A stretch of 8,514 nt of DNA, taken from contig DKAR01000183.1 of NCBI GenBank assembly GCA_002450895.1, positions 4,233 to 12,746 of the forward strand. The letters run 5' to 3'. The DNA comes from Proteobacteria bacterium UBA6921. GTDB lineage: Bacteria; Pseudomonadota; Gammaproteobacteria; SG8-11. The notes beneath the pieces are model-generated. The model made no database searches. It was not told the origin of the DNA and was given only the letters and a program-made list of their open reading frames with translations. Position numbers and translations under genes: made by a program. This document shows, one piece after another, positions 1-5,571 of the stretch (the stretch's first letter is position 1; each line of letters starts with the position of its first letter).

Positions 1-252
1 TTTGGATAACCATGTGTAAACCAGGCCGTTAGTACTCGTGATGTGAATCAGATCTGCCTTCCCGTCACCGTTCACGTCGCCGCTTTTCCACGACCCGCAG
101 GTTTGCAGGCAAGTGTCTACAGTGGATGTCATCGACGTCACCGTGTACGTGTTGTTGCCGTTCGCCAGCCACGTGTAAACGAGCCCGTTTGTGGTGGTGA
201 TATGAATCAGATCAGTCTTGCCATCGCCATTCACATCGCCCGTTTGCCAGGA
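1..252 (-). repeat. FG-GAP/VCBS-like 53-codon tandem repeat inside the SpvB-type gene
   Basis: Two copies of a 159-bp (53-codon) unit lie in frame, the first from 252 to 94 and the second from 93 to the window edge, where it is cut. Each begins SW(Q/K)(T/S)GDVNGDGK, continues DLIHIT(T/S)TNGLVYTWL, and is preceded by a CxxC or CxxxC pair. D353, N355, D357 and D361 (and D406, N408, D410, D414) match the calcium-loop spacing of FG-GAP beta-propeller blades. The DNA copies differ at many third positions, so this is a maintained protein repeat rather than a fresh duplication. More copies probably follow outside the window. Confidence 0.85.
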
Positions 253-1293
253 GCCGCAGGTCAAACACGTGTCGGCTGTCGAAGCATATGACCCAACTGC
301 GTAGGTACTGGCCGTGGTCGGATTCCAGTTGAACCACAGGCCACTCAGGCAAACACCATCTGCTCCGCAAGGTTGCACCCGGATCAGGCGCGAGCGACTG
401 GTGGTTCCGCTTGAATCGTACGTAACGTTGTAGGTGCGAACCAGCGATGCACCGAGCCACGTTTGGATGTTCAGGAGTCGCTTCGTCGTCTTTAACGTGG
501 CGCCGTAGGAAGATCGCGACTCAATATCGCTGCGGTTCTCGTAATTGAATTGCAGTTTTCGGGTAACACCTCCGACAGCTGCACCGCTCTTCATCGTGTA
601 GTTGATATGATCGATGCGGTGTTCGCCGGTCGTTGCGCTGTCGGTGTTGTAGACAAACTCGATGTAGTTTCCCAGCGAGTCCTGCATCTTGTTGATGTGC
701 CACGCGACAATCGTGCTGTTTCCGATCGCGTACTGCTGCGACCCATTGCCATTGCCATACTCCATCAACTGCCCGGTCTTCGTTTTTACAGTGAAGTTGG
801 TCGGTCCCGACCCTGTTGTTCCAATCGCCGTAATTTTGCTGAACGACTCAATTTCAGTTCGATACTCTGTTCCATTGGAGCCGTAAGCGGTGCCTGCTGA
901 AATAAGAACGAGGCGTTGGCCATCCAGGCAGAACCCCCCATTGGAACCAGCGCGGTCGGGTGCGGCCGCACAACGCGTGATCGCGGACAGGCCGCTGATG
1001 GACCAACCGACACCGACAACGCCGTTACCGCGCTGGCTGCTGTACGACAGCGATATCGACGGTTGCACCCCGCCGACACCCGGTGGAATCTCGATAGGAA
1101 TGTTGTAAGTTGCGGCGCCCGACGCCGATACTGCATAGCTTCCAGGCGTTACACCTATTGTCGACGTCGCGGCATACAACAACGGTGCGAACATGCAGAG
1201 AGTGGCAACTGAAAGAAGACGGACTCTTTCAATCGACGTTTTCCAAAGACTAAGCGAGACCGCCTTGTTCTGACAAATATTGTGCATTGCCAT
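1..1293 (-). CDS. SpvB/RHS-type exported protein with FG-GAP-like repeats, N-terminal part (3' end outside window)
   Basis: An uninterrupted minus-strand frame of 431 codons runs from ATG 1293 to the left edge with no stop. AGGGGT lies five bases before this ATG; ATG 1287 is an alternative. A long n-region with K and R residues leads into a hydrophobic run (about residues 26-41) ending LLYA, a plausible Sec signal. Residues ~45-130 resemble the start of SpvB-type insecticidal-toxin/RHS proteins: IPIEIPPGVGGVQPSISLSY, then GNGVVGVGWSISGLS and FCLDGQRLVL. From residue 348, repeats of 53 residues carry the calcium-binding FG-GAP motif DVNGDGKTD. In known relatives this shell precedes YD/RHS repeats and a variable C-terminal toxin or effector; here that part is not visible, so the final function is unknown. 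The gene is transcribed away from the AraC regulator. Family call strong; toxin role inferred. Confidence 0.85.
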   Translation of the reverse strand, partial: MAMHNICQNKAVSLSLWKTSIERVRLLSVATLCMFAPLLYAATSTIGVTPGSYAVSASGAATYNIPIEIPPGVGGVQPSISLSYSSQRGNGVVGVGWSISGLSAITRCAAAPDRAGSNGGFCLDGQRLVLISAGTAYGSNGTEYRTEIESFSKITAIGTTGSGPTNFTVKTKTGQLMEYGNGNGSQQYAIGNSTIVAWHINKMQDSLGNYIEFVYNTDSATTGEHRIDHINYTMKSGAAVGGVTRKLQFNYENRSDIESRSSYGATLKTTKRLLNIQTWLGASLVRTYNVTYDSSGTTSRSRLIRVQPCGADGVCLSGLWFNWNPTTASTYAVGSYASTADTCLTCGSWQTGDVNGDGKTDLIHITTTNGLVYTWLANGNNTYTVTSMTSTVDTCLQTCGSWKSGDVNGDGKADLIHITSTNGLVYTWLSK

Positions 1294-1420
1294 GGCTCAC
1301 CCCTAGTTCATATTTTTGATTCACGTTTTCGGTTACCCGCCGTTTTGAAACGCCTTCATTACATTTGTACTGACACCGATAGGCGTCGAACTCCCCAAAA
1401 ACTCAATACAAGAACTGCAA

Positions 1421-1433
1421 CCGCAATTTGCGG
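1421..1433. promoter_or_regulatory. 13-bp perfect dyad, possible operator
   Basis: The half-sites CCGCAA and TTGCGG are exact reverse complements around one central T. It lies about 115 bp before the regulator start, in the divergent spacer. No known operator is matched; a binding role is inferred from symmetry and position only. Confidence 0.3.
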
Positions 1434-1455
1434 AGACTGTTTCTTAAGCAAGGAA

Positions 1456-1473
1456 ATGAATCTATGCATTCAT
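1456..1473. promoter_or_regulatory. Inverted repeat ATGAAT / ATTCAT
   Basis: Six-base arms (1456-1461 and 1468-1473) are exact reverse complements separated by six bases. It overlaps by two bases the next inverted repeat (1472-1506). Short arms of this kind can occur by chance. Confidence 0.2.
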
Positions 1474-1506
1474 CACAACGGATTTCGCCAACAGTGTTGT
1501 TGTGAT
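1472..1506. promoter_or_regulatory. Inverted repeat ATCACAAC / GTTGTGAT upstream of the AraC gene
   Basis: Eight-base arms (1472-1479 and 1499-1506) are exact reverse complements with a 19-base spacer. The right arm contains the GTG at 1502 that could be read as an upstream start of the regulator. If transcribed it would form a stem in the regulator leader; as DNA it could be a two-site operator. No experimental family match is claimed. Confidence 0.35.
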
Positions 1507-1549
1507 TGACGCGACGCGCTATTCTGCGGACCGGACTACGGAAAGTTCC

Positions 1550-2569
1550 ATGACCAAAACGTCGCAACTCATGACTAAAACGCCGGAAGCGAAAGCGACA
1601 CCCAACATTGATTTTCTTTCCGACTTACTCGGCAGTTTGCGTTTAACCGATGTTGTTCTGTTCCACGCAGATTTCTTCGAACCTTGGGCGGTGATTACGC
1701 CAGATTCCTGCGGTCTAGCGCGGGTACTGCCGATTCGAACGGAACACATGATTCCGTTTCACGTCATCGCGTCTGGCGGCTTCTGGTTGGAGCTACCCAA
1801 TGGTCAACGCGAATTTCTATCGGAAGGGAGCGCCGTGTTGTTGCCCTATGGCGACACCCACATCTTAAGAGGTGAACAACCTGCAGACCCGGTCTCAGTG
1901 GGTTCCCTGCTTCCGCCGCCACCCTGGCACGGCATTCAAACGGTAAGACACGGCGGAAAAGGCGCCGTGACGAGAATCATCTGCGGATTTCTGCAGTGCG
2001 ATGAAATGTTGTTCCATCCGCTCCTGCGCAACTTGCCGCCGCTGCTTCAGGTGACGCCCGGCTCGGATCCGGAAAACAACTGGCTGGTCGCAACCATTCG
2101 GCATGCCGCAAACGAAGCGTCGTTATCTCTGCCGGGTACGCGCTCAATGTTGTCCCGCCTCACGGAATTGATGTTCCTTGAGGTTCTGCGGAAGTACATG
2201 CAATCGCTGACACCGAACAAGATCGGTTGGTTTGCCGCGCTAAAAGATCCCGTTGTGGGTGCGGCGCTTCGCTTGCTTCATACCAAACCGATGGATAACT
2301 GGGACGTCAATCGCCTGGCGACGGCGGTCGGTGCTTCACGTACGGTCTTGTCGGATCGATTCAAAAATTATCTTTCTCAGCCGCCAATGCAATATCTCAC
2401 CGGTTGGCGACTGCGACTATCCGCACAGGCGCTTAAAACATCGACGGCGCCCATCAAGGCCGTTGCGCTGGAATCCGGCTATGAGTCCGAAGCCGCATTC
2501 AGCCGAGCCTTCAAAAAGCACTTCGGCTCTGCACCCGCAGATTGGCGCAAGCAGCAACTCCGCGAATAA
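1550..2569 (+). CDS. AraC-family transcriptional regulator with N-terminal cupin (cupin_6 type)
   Basis: This 339-residue DNA-binding protein has the two-domain layout of AraC regulators whose sensor is an AraC-type cupin. Residues ~20-215 hold the cupin: LSDLLGSLRLTDVVLF, then FHVIASGGFWLELPNG and GSAVLLPYGDTHIL. The C-terminal domain carries two helix-turn-helix motifs: about 252-273 (VNRLATAVGASRTVLSDRF) and 302-323 (IKAVALESGYESEAAFSRAF), closing with the typical FGSAPADWR. I chose ATG 1550, preceded by GGAAAG; an in-frame GTG at 1502 would add 16 residues but has no ribosome-binding site. The gene is divergent from the SpvB-type gene and convergent with the CMD-MBL operon. Regulators of this subtype often control adjacent enzyme genes, so the operon and the similarly controlled hcp gene are candidate targets. 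The ligand is unknown. Confidence 0.9.
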   Translation: MTKTSQLMTKTPEAKATPNIDFLSDLLGSLRLTDVVLFHADFFEPWAVITPDSCGLARVLPIRTEHMIPFHVIASGGFWLELPNGQREFLSEGSAVLLPYGDTHILRGEQPADPVSVGSLLPPPPWHGIQTVRHGGKGAVTRIICGFLQCDEMLFHPLLRNLPPLLQVTPGSDPENNWLVATIRHAANEASLSLPGTRSMLSRLTELMFLEVLRKYMQSLTPNKIGWFAALKDPVVGAALRLLHTKPMDNWDVNRLATAVGASRTVLSDRFKNYLSQPPMQYLTGWRLRLSAQALKTSTAPIKAVALESGYESEAAFSRAFKKHFGSAPADWRKQQLRE

Positions 2570-2767
2570 CAGGGAACCACCCGTTTTGTCTTCGTCCTCT
2601 TCCTCGGAATCGGCATTCAGCTGCTCTTCCTGCCGCAGATTCAGGCGCCCGAGAATTTCACTCTCGGGCACCCATCATTCGGCATCGCACGCGCATTTCC
2701 GGTGGCAAGACGGTCGCGACTCGCAAACCTGACAAGCGCCGGCGCCACGCTCAAGGTTCCTTGATGT
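2570..2767. other. Convergent spacer between AraC gene and MBL gene
   Basis: No gene with a usable start is seen. In the regulator's own frame, 64 sense codons follow its TAA before a TGA at 2762-2764. The early part reads as a hydrophobic segment (FVFVLFLGIGIQLLFLPQIQ) but has no ATG, GTG or TTG start. A hairpin at 2647-2669 and a 10-bp palindrome GCGCCGGCGC at 2736-2745 are the only clear structures. Confidence 0.5.
2647..2669. terminator. Hairpin between convergent genes, possible bidirectional terminator
   Basis: GCCCGAGA (2647-2654) and TCTCGGGC (2662-2669) form a perfect 8-bp stem with a 7-base loop. It lies between the 3' ends of two converging genes, where a shared terminator is expected. 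No U-tract follows on either strand, so it is not a textbook intrinsic terminator. Confidence 0.45.
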
Positions 2768-3736
2768 CTAAAATTCTTCCTTCTCAATTTCCGAATACGC
2801 CGTGCTGATCAAGGGGCCTAGGCTCTCCGTCATGTTTCCCCAATCGCGATAATCCTTTAGAGCCTCCGCTATTTTCGATTTCATCTCGAAGTCCGTCAGT
2901 CCCAACTTGTAGTTTGCGCGCACTTGTTCGCGCATTGTTTCCAGAAACGTTCGGTACTTCATAGCAACTGATCGGTCGCCGCTGTGGCCGTGACCAGGGA
3001 CGAACACCGTTGCGTCGGTTTTCAACCCGCGATCGATCGCTTCGATATTTCCCTTATAACTAGCCGTGAACGGTCCGGCCAAATCGTCGCGCACGATGTC
3101 GCCGAAAAACAGCACTTTTTCGTCCGGCAGCTCGATCATGATGTCGTCTTCGGAGTGCGCGGGACCGGGAAACAAGATATGGAATCGGGTACCACCGATC
3201 ACGACAATTTCATCATCATGCACGGCTTTGTCGACACCCACGGGGGTGGTTCCTTCGGCCGCGCCATTGCTGAGATTGTTAAATGCTTTGATCCACTGCT
3301 GGCCTTGAGTTTGGACGGCCATTTCCTTCATCTTCGGATGACCGTAGATCACTGCGCGAGGAAAGGCGAGCTTGATACCCTCGTTGCCAAGCCAATGATC
3401 GCCGTGGCTATGAGTGTCGAAAACCGCGACGATTGGCTTTTTGGTGAGCGACTTCACGCGGCGCACAACCATCTCGCCGACGTAGACCGTACTCCCCGGA
3501 TCAATCACCACGGCCCCTTCTTTGGTGAGCACAATCCCCGGATTGTTACGGAACGCCTGCGTCTCCGGCATGGGATCCTGGGTCGGTCCGCGAATGATGT
3601 AAACATTTGGCGTCAGCCGTTCGAGTGGATAGTCTTTCGTAATGGCACGCGCCGGGTCAGGCCCGGCCGCTTGTGCCGCCACAGCGAAGAGCAACATAAG
3701 CAGTGCCACGCCGTTTCCGATGAATGACCAATTCAT
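2768..3736 (-). CDS. Sec-exported metallo-beta-lactamase-fold hydrolase
   Basis: This 322-residue protein has a clear signal peptide (MNWSFIGNG, then VALLMLLFAVAAQA, cleavage near AQA-AG) and should act in the periplasm or outside. The MBL zinc signature is complete: H109-x-H111-x-D113-H114 (THSHGDHWLGN), H194 (PAHSEDD), D213 (FFGDIV) and H249 (VPGHGH). The fold is that of binuclear-zinc hydrolases; the N-terminal YPLERLTPNVYIIRG resembles the group annotated as quinoprotein-relay or class-B-like hydrolases. The substrate cannot be named, and lactamase activity is not implied. ATG 3736 is chosen because GGAGG lies five bases upstream and the signal peptide begins there. An in-frame GTG at 3781 overlaps the upstream stop as GTGA and would add 15 residues. 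It is the second gene of an operon, 41 bp after the CMD gene. Confidence 0.9.
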   Translation of the reverse strand: MNWSFIGNGVALLMLLFAVAAQAAGPDPARAITKDYPLERLTPNVYIIRGPTQDPMPETQAFRNNPGIVLTKEGAVVIDPGSTVYVGEMVVRRVKSLTKKPIVAVFDTHSHGDHWLGNEGIKLAFPRAVIYGHPKMKEMAVQTQGQQWIKAFNNLSNGAAEGTTPVGVDKAVHDDEIVVIGGTRFHILFPGPAHSEDDIMIELPDEKVLFFGDIVRDDLAGPFTASYKGNIEAIDRGLKTDATVFVPGHGHSGDRSVAMKYRTFLETMREQVRANYKLGLTDFEMKSKIAEALKDYRDWGNMTESLGPLISTAYSEIEKEEF

Positions 3737-3777
3737 AGTTGCCTCCAAAATTGAAGCTAATCGTTGTTCGCGCGATT

Positions 3778-4335
3778 TCACGCAACCCGCGTCCAGGTCT
3801 CTCCCTGCAGCGCCTTGTCCAGATCGGTGCCCATGATGCGATTGGCATACACCGCAATCAGCTTGTTGGCAATGAGCAGCAACACCTCCAACGCCTGGCG
3901 TCGGCTATAACCCGCTGCTAAAAGACGTGTCACGTCAAAATCTGTGACTGCACCGTTGTATTCAACCGCCTTGGTTGCAAAACGGCGCAACTGTTCAAGA
4001 CGTGGGTCGCGCAGCGACTGGCCTTGGCGTAACTGCTCGACCTGGTCCGGCGGTAACCCGGCCATTTTTGCGAATGCCGAGTGCGCGGCCACACAGTAGC
4101 TGCAATCGTACTCGCGGGTGATGGCGAGCAGGAGCACATGGCGCTCCGCGTCGGTGAAATCGGTCTTGCCGAGCAAGGTGTCCAGGGCAAGGTACGCCTC
4201 CAGCACCGCCGGGGACTCGGCCATCGCGCCAATGGCGTTGGGGACGAATCCGTAGTGGACTTTGGCGGCCTCAAGCAGAGCGCGCGATTCGGCCGGGGCG
4301 GTTTGGTCAGTGTGGATTTGGTAGCCGTTCTTCAT
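3778..4335 (-). CDS. Carboxymuconolactone decarboxylase (AhpD-like) family protein
   Basis: This cytoplasmic 185-residue protein belongs to the AhpD/CMD fold family. Residues 61-86 contain the redox motif: E75, C78-x-x-C81 and H85 in REYDCSYCVAAHSAFAKMAG, the arrangement that gives AhpD-like members thiol peroxidase or disulfide-reductase capacity. The preceding YGFVPNAIGAMAESPAVLEAYLAL is typical of peroxidase-related CMD proteins. True decarboxylases of protocatechuate catabolism usually lack CxxC, so a redox role is more likely; the substrate is unknown. GGAGG lies five bases before ATG 4335. It is the first gene of an operon with the exported MBL hydrolase. Its control region, ribosome-binding site and first ~23 codons are repeated ahead of the hcp-family gene, so the two transcription units are probably co-regulated. 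Confidence 0.9.
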   Translation of the reverse strand: MKNGYQIHTDQTAPAESRALLEAAKVHYGFVPNAIGAMAESPAVLEAYLALDTLLGKTDFTDAERHVLLLAITREYDCSYCVAAHSAFAKMAGLPPDQVEQLRQGQSLRDPRLEQLRRFATKAVEYNGAVTDFDVTRLLAAGYSRRQALEVLLLIANKLIAVYANRIMGTDLDKALQGETWTRVA

Positions 4336-4398
4336 TGTGTCCTCCGTCGTGCATTGAGTTGTATTTCGAAGCCGCCGCCCGGTTTGTCGCGAGCGCCG

Positions 4399-4418
4399 AC
4401 CCTACGTGCCCAACCCTA
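4399..4418 (-). promoter_or_regulatory. Tandem TAGGGT direct repeat, candidate activator site (copy A)
   Basis: On the minus strand TAGGGT occurs at 4418-4413 and 4404-4399, spaced 14 bp start to start, with similar following bases (TGGG and CGGC). Both copies and their spacing are preserved upstream of hcp. Direct-repeat sites are common for AraC-family proteins, but the 14-bp spacing is shorter than the usual roughly two helical turns, so the link to the nearby regulator is only a guess. Confidence 0.35.
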
Positions 4419-4443
4419 GCGATTCAGCCCCGCAAAGTTATGG

Positions 4444-4464
4444 CGGAAAGACGACGTTTTTCCG
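4444..4464. promoter_or_regulatory. 21-bp near-perfect dyad, candidate operator (copy A)
   Basis: On the minus strand the arms CGGAAAAACG and CGTCTTTCCG flank a central T; nine of ten positions are complementary. It sits inside the 39-bp block that is identical in both repeat copies, about 110-130 bp before the CMD start. The symmetry suggests a dimeric DNA-binding protein. No known regulator site is matched. Confidence 0.45.
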
Positions 4465-4472
4465 ATTTCTTT

Positions 4473-4807
4473 CTGGCGGACAACGACTTGGAAAAAGTCG
4501 CCGCACAAAACGGCGCGCAAGCGTTGGTTCGAGCTAGCGCTGAGTTTCGCGATGCGTAAAGCGAGCGAACGCCACCGGATATCCCGGCCAGCTATGGAGT
4601 ACTGGGCAGTAACGCGCAGCGACGGCCATCAGAAATGACAAACCAGTGAGTGCCGCACGCTCGAAAAGTATTTGGATTGGAAACGAAGATGGGACAAGAA
4701 AGGTAGACGCTTCGACGTTTCCCTCTCCGCCTTGGAAGATTTCCTTTGCAACTAATCAACACGTGGTCAAGGAGGTATCTCCCGGTGAGTCGAACCGGCC
4801 GTCAATG
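4473..4807. other. Gene-poor stretch between CMD control region and hcp 3' end
   Basis: I cannot assign a gene here. A plus-strand frame from ATG 4552 runs to TAA 4753-4755 but is broken by TGA at 4636-4638; the second half (LEKYLDWKRRWDKKGRRFD) looks protein-like, so it may be a decayed gene, with no recognised family. A small hairpin CGACTT/AAGTCG lies at 4484-4500. Similarity to the other repeat copy stops at 4473. Confidence 0.4.
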
Positions 4808-4836
4808 TCCCTCGCGCCGACTTGCGACGCGAGGGA
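4808..4836 (-). terminator. Perfect 9-bp stem just after hcp stop
   Basis: TCCCTCGCG (4808-4816) and CGCGAGGGA (4828-4836) pair perfectly around an 11-base loop. On the minus strand it begins seven bases after the hcp stop codon, the expected place for a terminator or 3'-end protector. No U-tract follows on that strand. Confidence 0.5.
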
Positions 4837-4842
4837 AATTCG

Positions 4843-4867
4843 ATCAACGGCAAAGGCCGCCGTTGAT
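4843..4867 (-). terminator. Perfect 9-bp stem spanning the hcp stop codon
   Basis: ATCAACGGC (4843-4851) and GCCGTTGAT (4859-4867) pair perfectly around a 7-base loop and include the hcp TGA and last codons (INGGLCR). With the next stem six bases away it forms a tandem pair of hairpins at the hcp 3' end. Whether it acts in termination, mRNA stability or neither is unknown. Confidence 0.4.
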
Positions 4868-5458
4868 ATCCCAGCTTACCGGTGTGCCATAACTTCCATC
4901 TTGGTTCTGGGGATAGTAACGGCCTTCCATCGAGGCAAAATGCAGGGTGAACTTTTCAGTCAAATTATCCTGTCCGCTGGTGCCGCCCGTGGAATAGGAA
5001 GTGACTGTGACGTCCTGCATGGTGATCACTAAGAAACCAGAGGCTTTTTGATCATCCGCTCTGACCATACTCAGCACTGCATCCTGCATATGAGCTCCGG
5101 TAATGACTTTTGTAATCAGTTCTGGCGTGGCTCGATCAACGACCTTGGTAACTTGCATGTCCTGAATGCAGGTCTTCGGCAAGGCAACGGGGCCGATTCG
5201 CACCGTGCCGTTGGACTCGCCCCAAGACCACGACAGTACGTCGATTTCATCCTTGTGCCGAGCATCCGTCGATTCTCCCCGGATGTCGCCCACCTTAAGA
5301 AACATGTCGATGGCCGCCATCGCGCTCGCACTACCCATCATGGCAACCAGAAAACCGCAGCCCAACAATGCGTTTCGCATATTCTGCGATTTGGGTCTTG
5401 CGTCCCGCAGTGCGCGCAATTCGGTTGGGTTGGTCTGGATTTGGTAGTCGTTCTCCAT
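4844..5458 (-). CDS. Hcp-family (type VI tube-like) protein with CMD-like leader and signal-like segment
   Basis: Residues ~47-204 form a full-length Hcp domain: AIDMFLKVGDIRGESTDA, HKDEIDVLSWSWG, then a GFLVITMQDVTVTSYSTGGT strand, ending GTPVSWDINGGLCR. Hcp proteins make the hexameric-ring tube of type VI secretion, or serve as carriers of effectors. The first 46 residues are extra: 1-26 copy the CMD N-terminus (MENDYQIQT against MKNGYQIHT), and 27-48 (MRNALLGCGFLVAMMGSASAMA) look like a Sec signal. ATG 5458 has GGAGG five bases upstream; the internal ATG at 5380 has no Shine-Dalgarno, so the long form is favoured. With a long n-region, the hydrophobic segment could be a cleaved signal or an anchor. 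No T6SS genes lie in the window. Function in tube assembly is uncertain; the family call is firm. Confidence 0.88.
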   Translation of the reverse strand: MENDYQIQTNPTELRALRDARPKSQNMRNALLGCGFLVAMMGSASAMAAIDMFLKVGDIRGESTDARHKDEIDVLSWSWGESNGTVRIGPVALPKTCIQDMQVTKVVDRATPELITKVITGAHMQDAVLSMVRADDQKASGFLVITMQDVTVTSYSTGGTSGQDNLTEKFTLHFASMEGRYYPQNQDGSYGTPVSWDINGGLCR

Positions 5459-5526
5459 TAATTCCTCCGTCTAGCTTTGAGTTAAGTTGTATTTCGAGAC
5501 CGCCGCCCGGTATCTCGTGGGCGCCG

Positions 5527-5546
5527 ACCCTACGTGCTCAACCCTA
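5527..5546 (-). promoter_or_regulatory. Tandem TAGGGT direct repeat (copy B)
   Basis: TAGGGT on the minus strand at 5546-5541 and 5532-5527, the same 14-bp spacing as copy A. The bases between differ at one position only. Its preservation in both promoters is the main reason to consider it a site. Confidence 0.35.
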
Positions 5547-5571
5547 GCCATCCGGATCTTTAAAGTTATGG

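Larger units (their letters stand above)
1294..1549. promoter_or_regulatory. Divergent control region between the SpvB-type gene and the AraC regulator
   Basis: This 256-bp stretch separates two divergently transcribed genes, so both promoters should lie here. I see no convincing gene. A weak plus-strand sigma70-like pair is TTGAAA (1345-1350) and TACTGA (1368-1373) with 17 bases between, but the second box is poor. Three dyads cluster at 1421-1506 (listed separately), close to the regulator start, which would suit autoregulation. The TAGGGT pair and the 21-bp dyad found upstream of the CMD and hcp genes are not recognisable here. Confidence 0.5.
4267..4472 (-). repeat. Direct repeat copy A: control region plus first ~23 codons of the CMD gene
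   Basis: This copy matches 5399-5600. The upstream 112 bp (4361-4472 against 5489-5600) align without gaps at a constant offset of 1128 with 15 mismatches, about 87% identity by my count, including one identical 39-bp block (4434-4472). The leader has a 5-bp length difference and the coding part a 9-bp (three-codon) difference, so frame is kept. Similarity fades around codon 23 on one side and stops at 4473 on the other. Confidence 0.9.
4336..4472 (-). promoter_or_regulatory. Promoter/leader of the CMD-MBL operon
   Basis: This is the non-coding part of repeat copy A. Conservation falls into two blocks separated by a divergent patch (about 4421-4433): a distal block with a 21-bp dyad (4444-4464), and a proximal block with tandem TAGGGT (4399-4418). 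Block-wise conservation is what functional sites would leave. I could not identify convincing -35 and -10 boxes; TAACTT in the distal block is a weak -10 candidate. Confidence 0.6.

Noticed and set aside
1502..1549. Upstream GTG start for the AraC regulator (16 extra residues)
   Set aside because: No ribosome-binding site and it lies inside an inverted repeat; ATG 1550 has GGAAAG upstream and gives a normal-length protein.
2417..2671. Minus-strand frame with an acidic stretch (SEEEDED) opposite the AraC 3' end
   Set aside because: The acidic run is the complement of a TCTTCC-rich spacer and the rest is antisense to the regulator's DNA-binding domain.
2984..3727. Long plus-strand frame (247 codons) opposite the MBL gene
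   Set aside because: It is the antisense shadow of a well-supported MBL-fold gene with a complete zinc signature; its translation shows no family features.
4781..4800. tRNA T-arm-like sequence on the minus strand (CCGGTTCGACTCACCGG)
   Set aside because: The T-stem does not pair properly when the TTC loop is placed, and no acceptor, anticodon or D arm surrounds it.
4785..4892. 35-residue plus-strand frame from GTG preceded by a perfect AAGGAGGT
   Set aside because: Most of it runs antisense through the hcp end and hairpins and the peptide is low-complexity basic; the Shine-Dalgarno match alone is not enough.
4646..5032. Plus-strand frame of 128 codons overlapping the hcp 3' end
   Set aside because: No recognisable protein, no good ribosome-binding site, and its second half is antisense to the Hcp domain.
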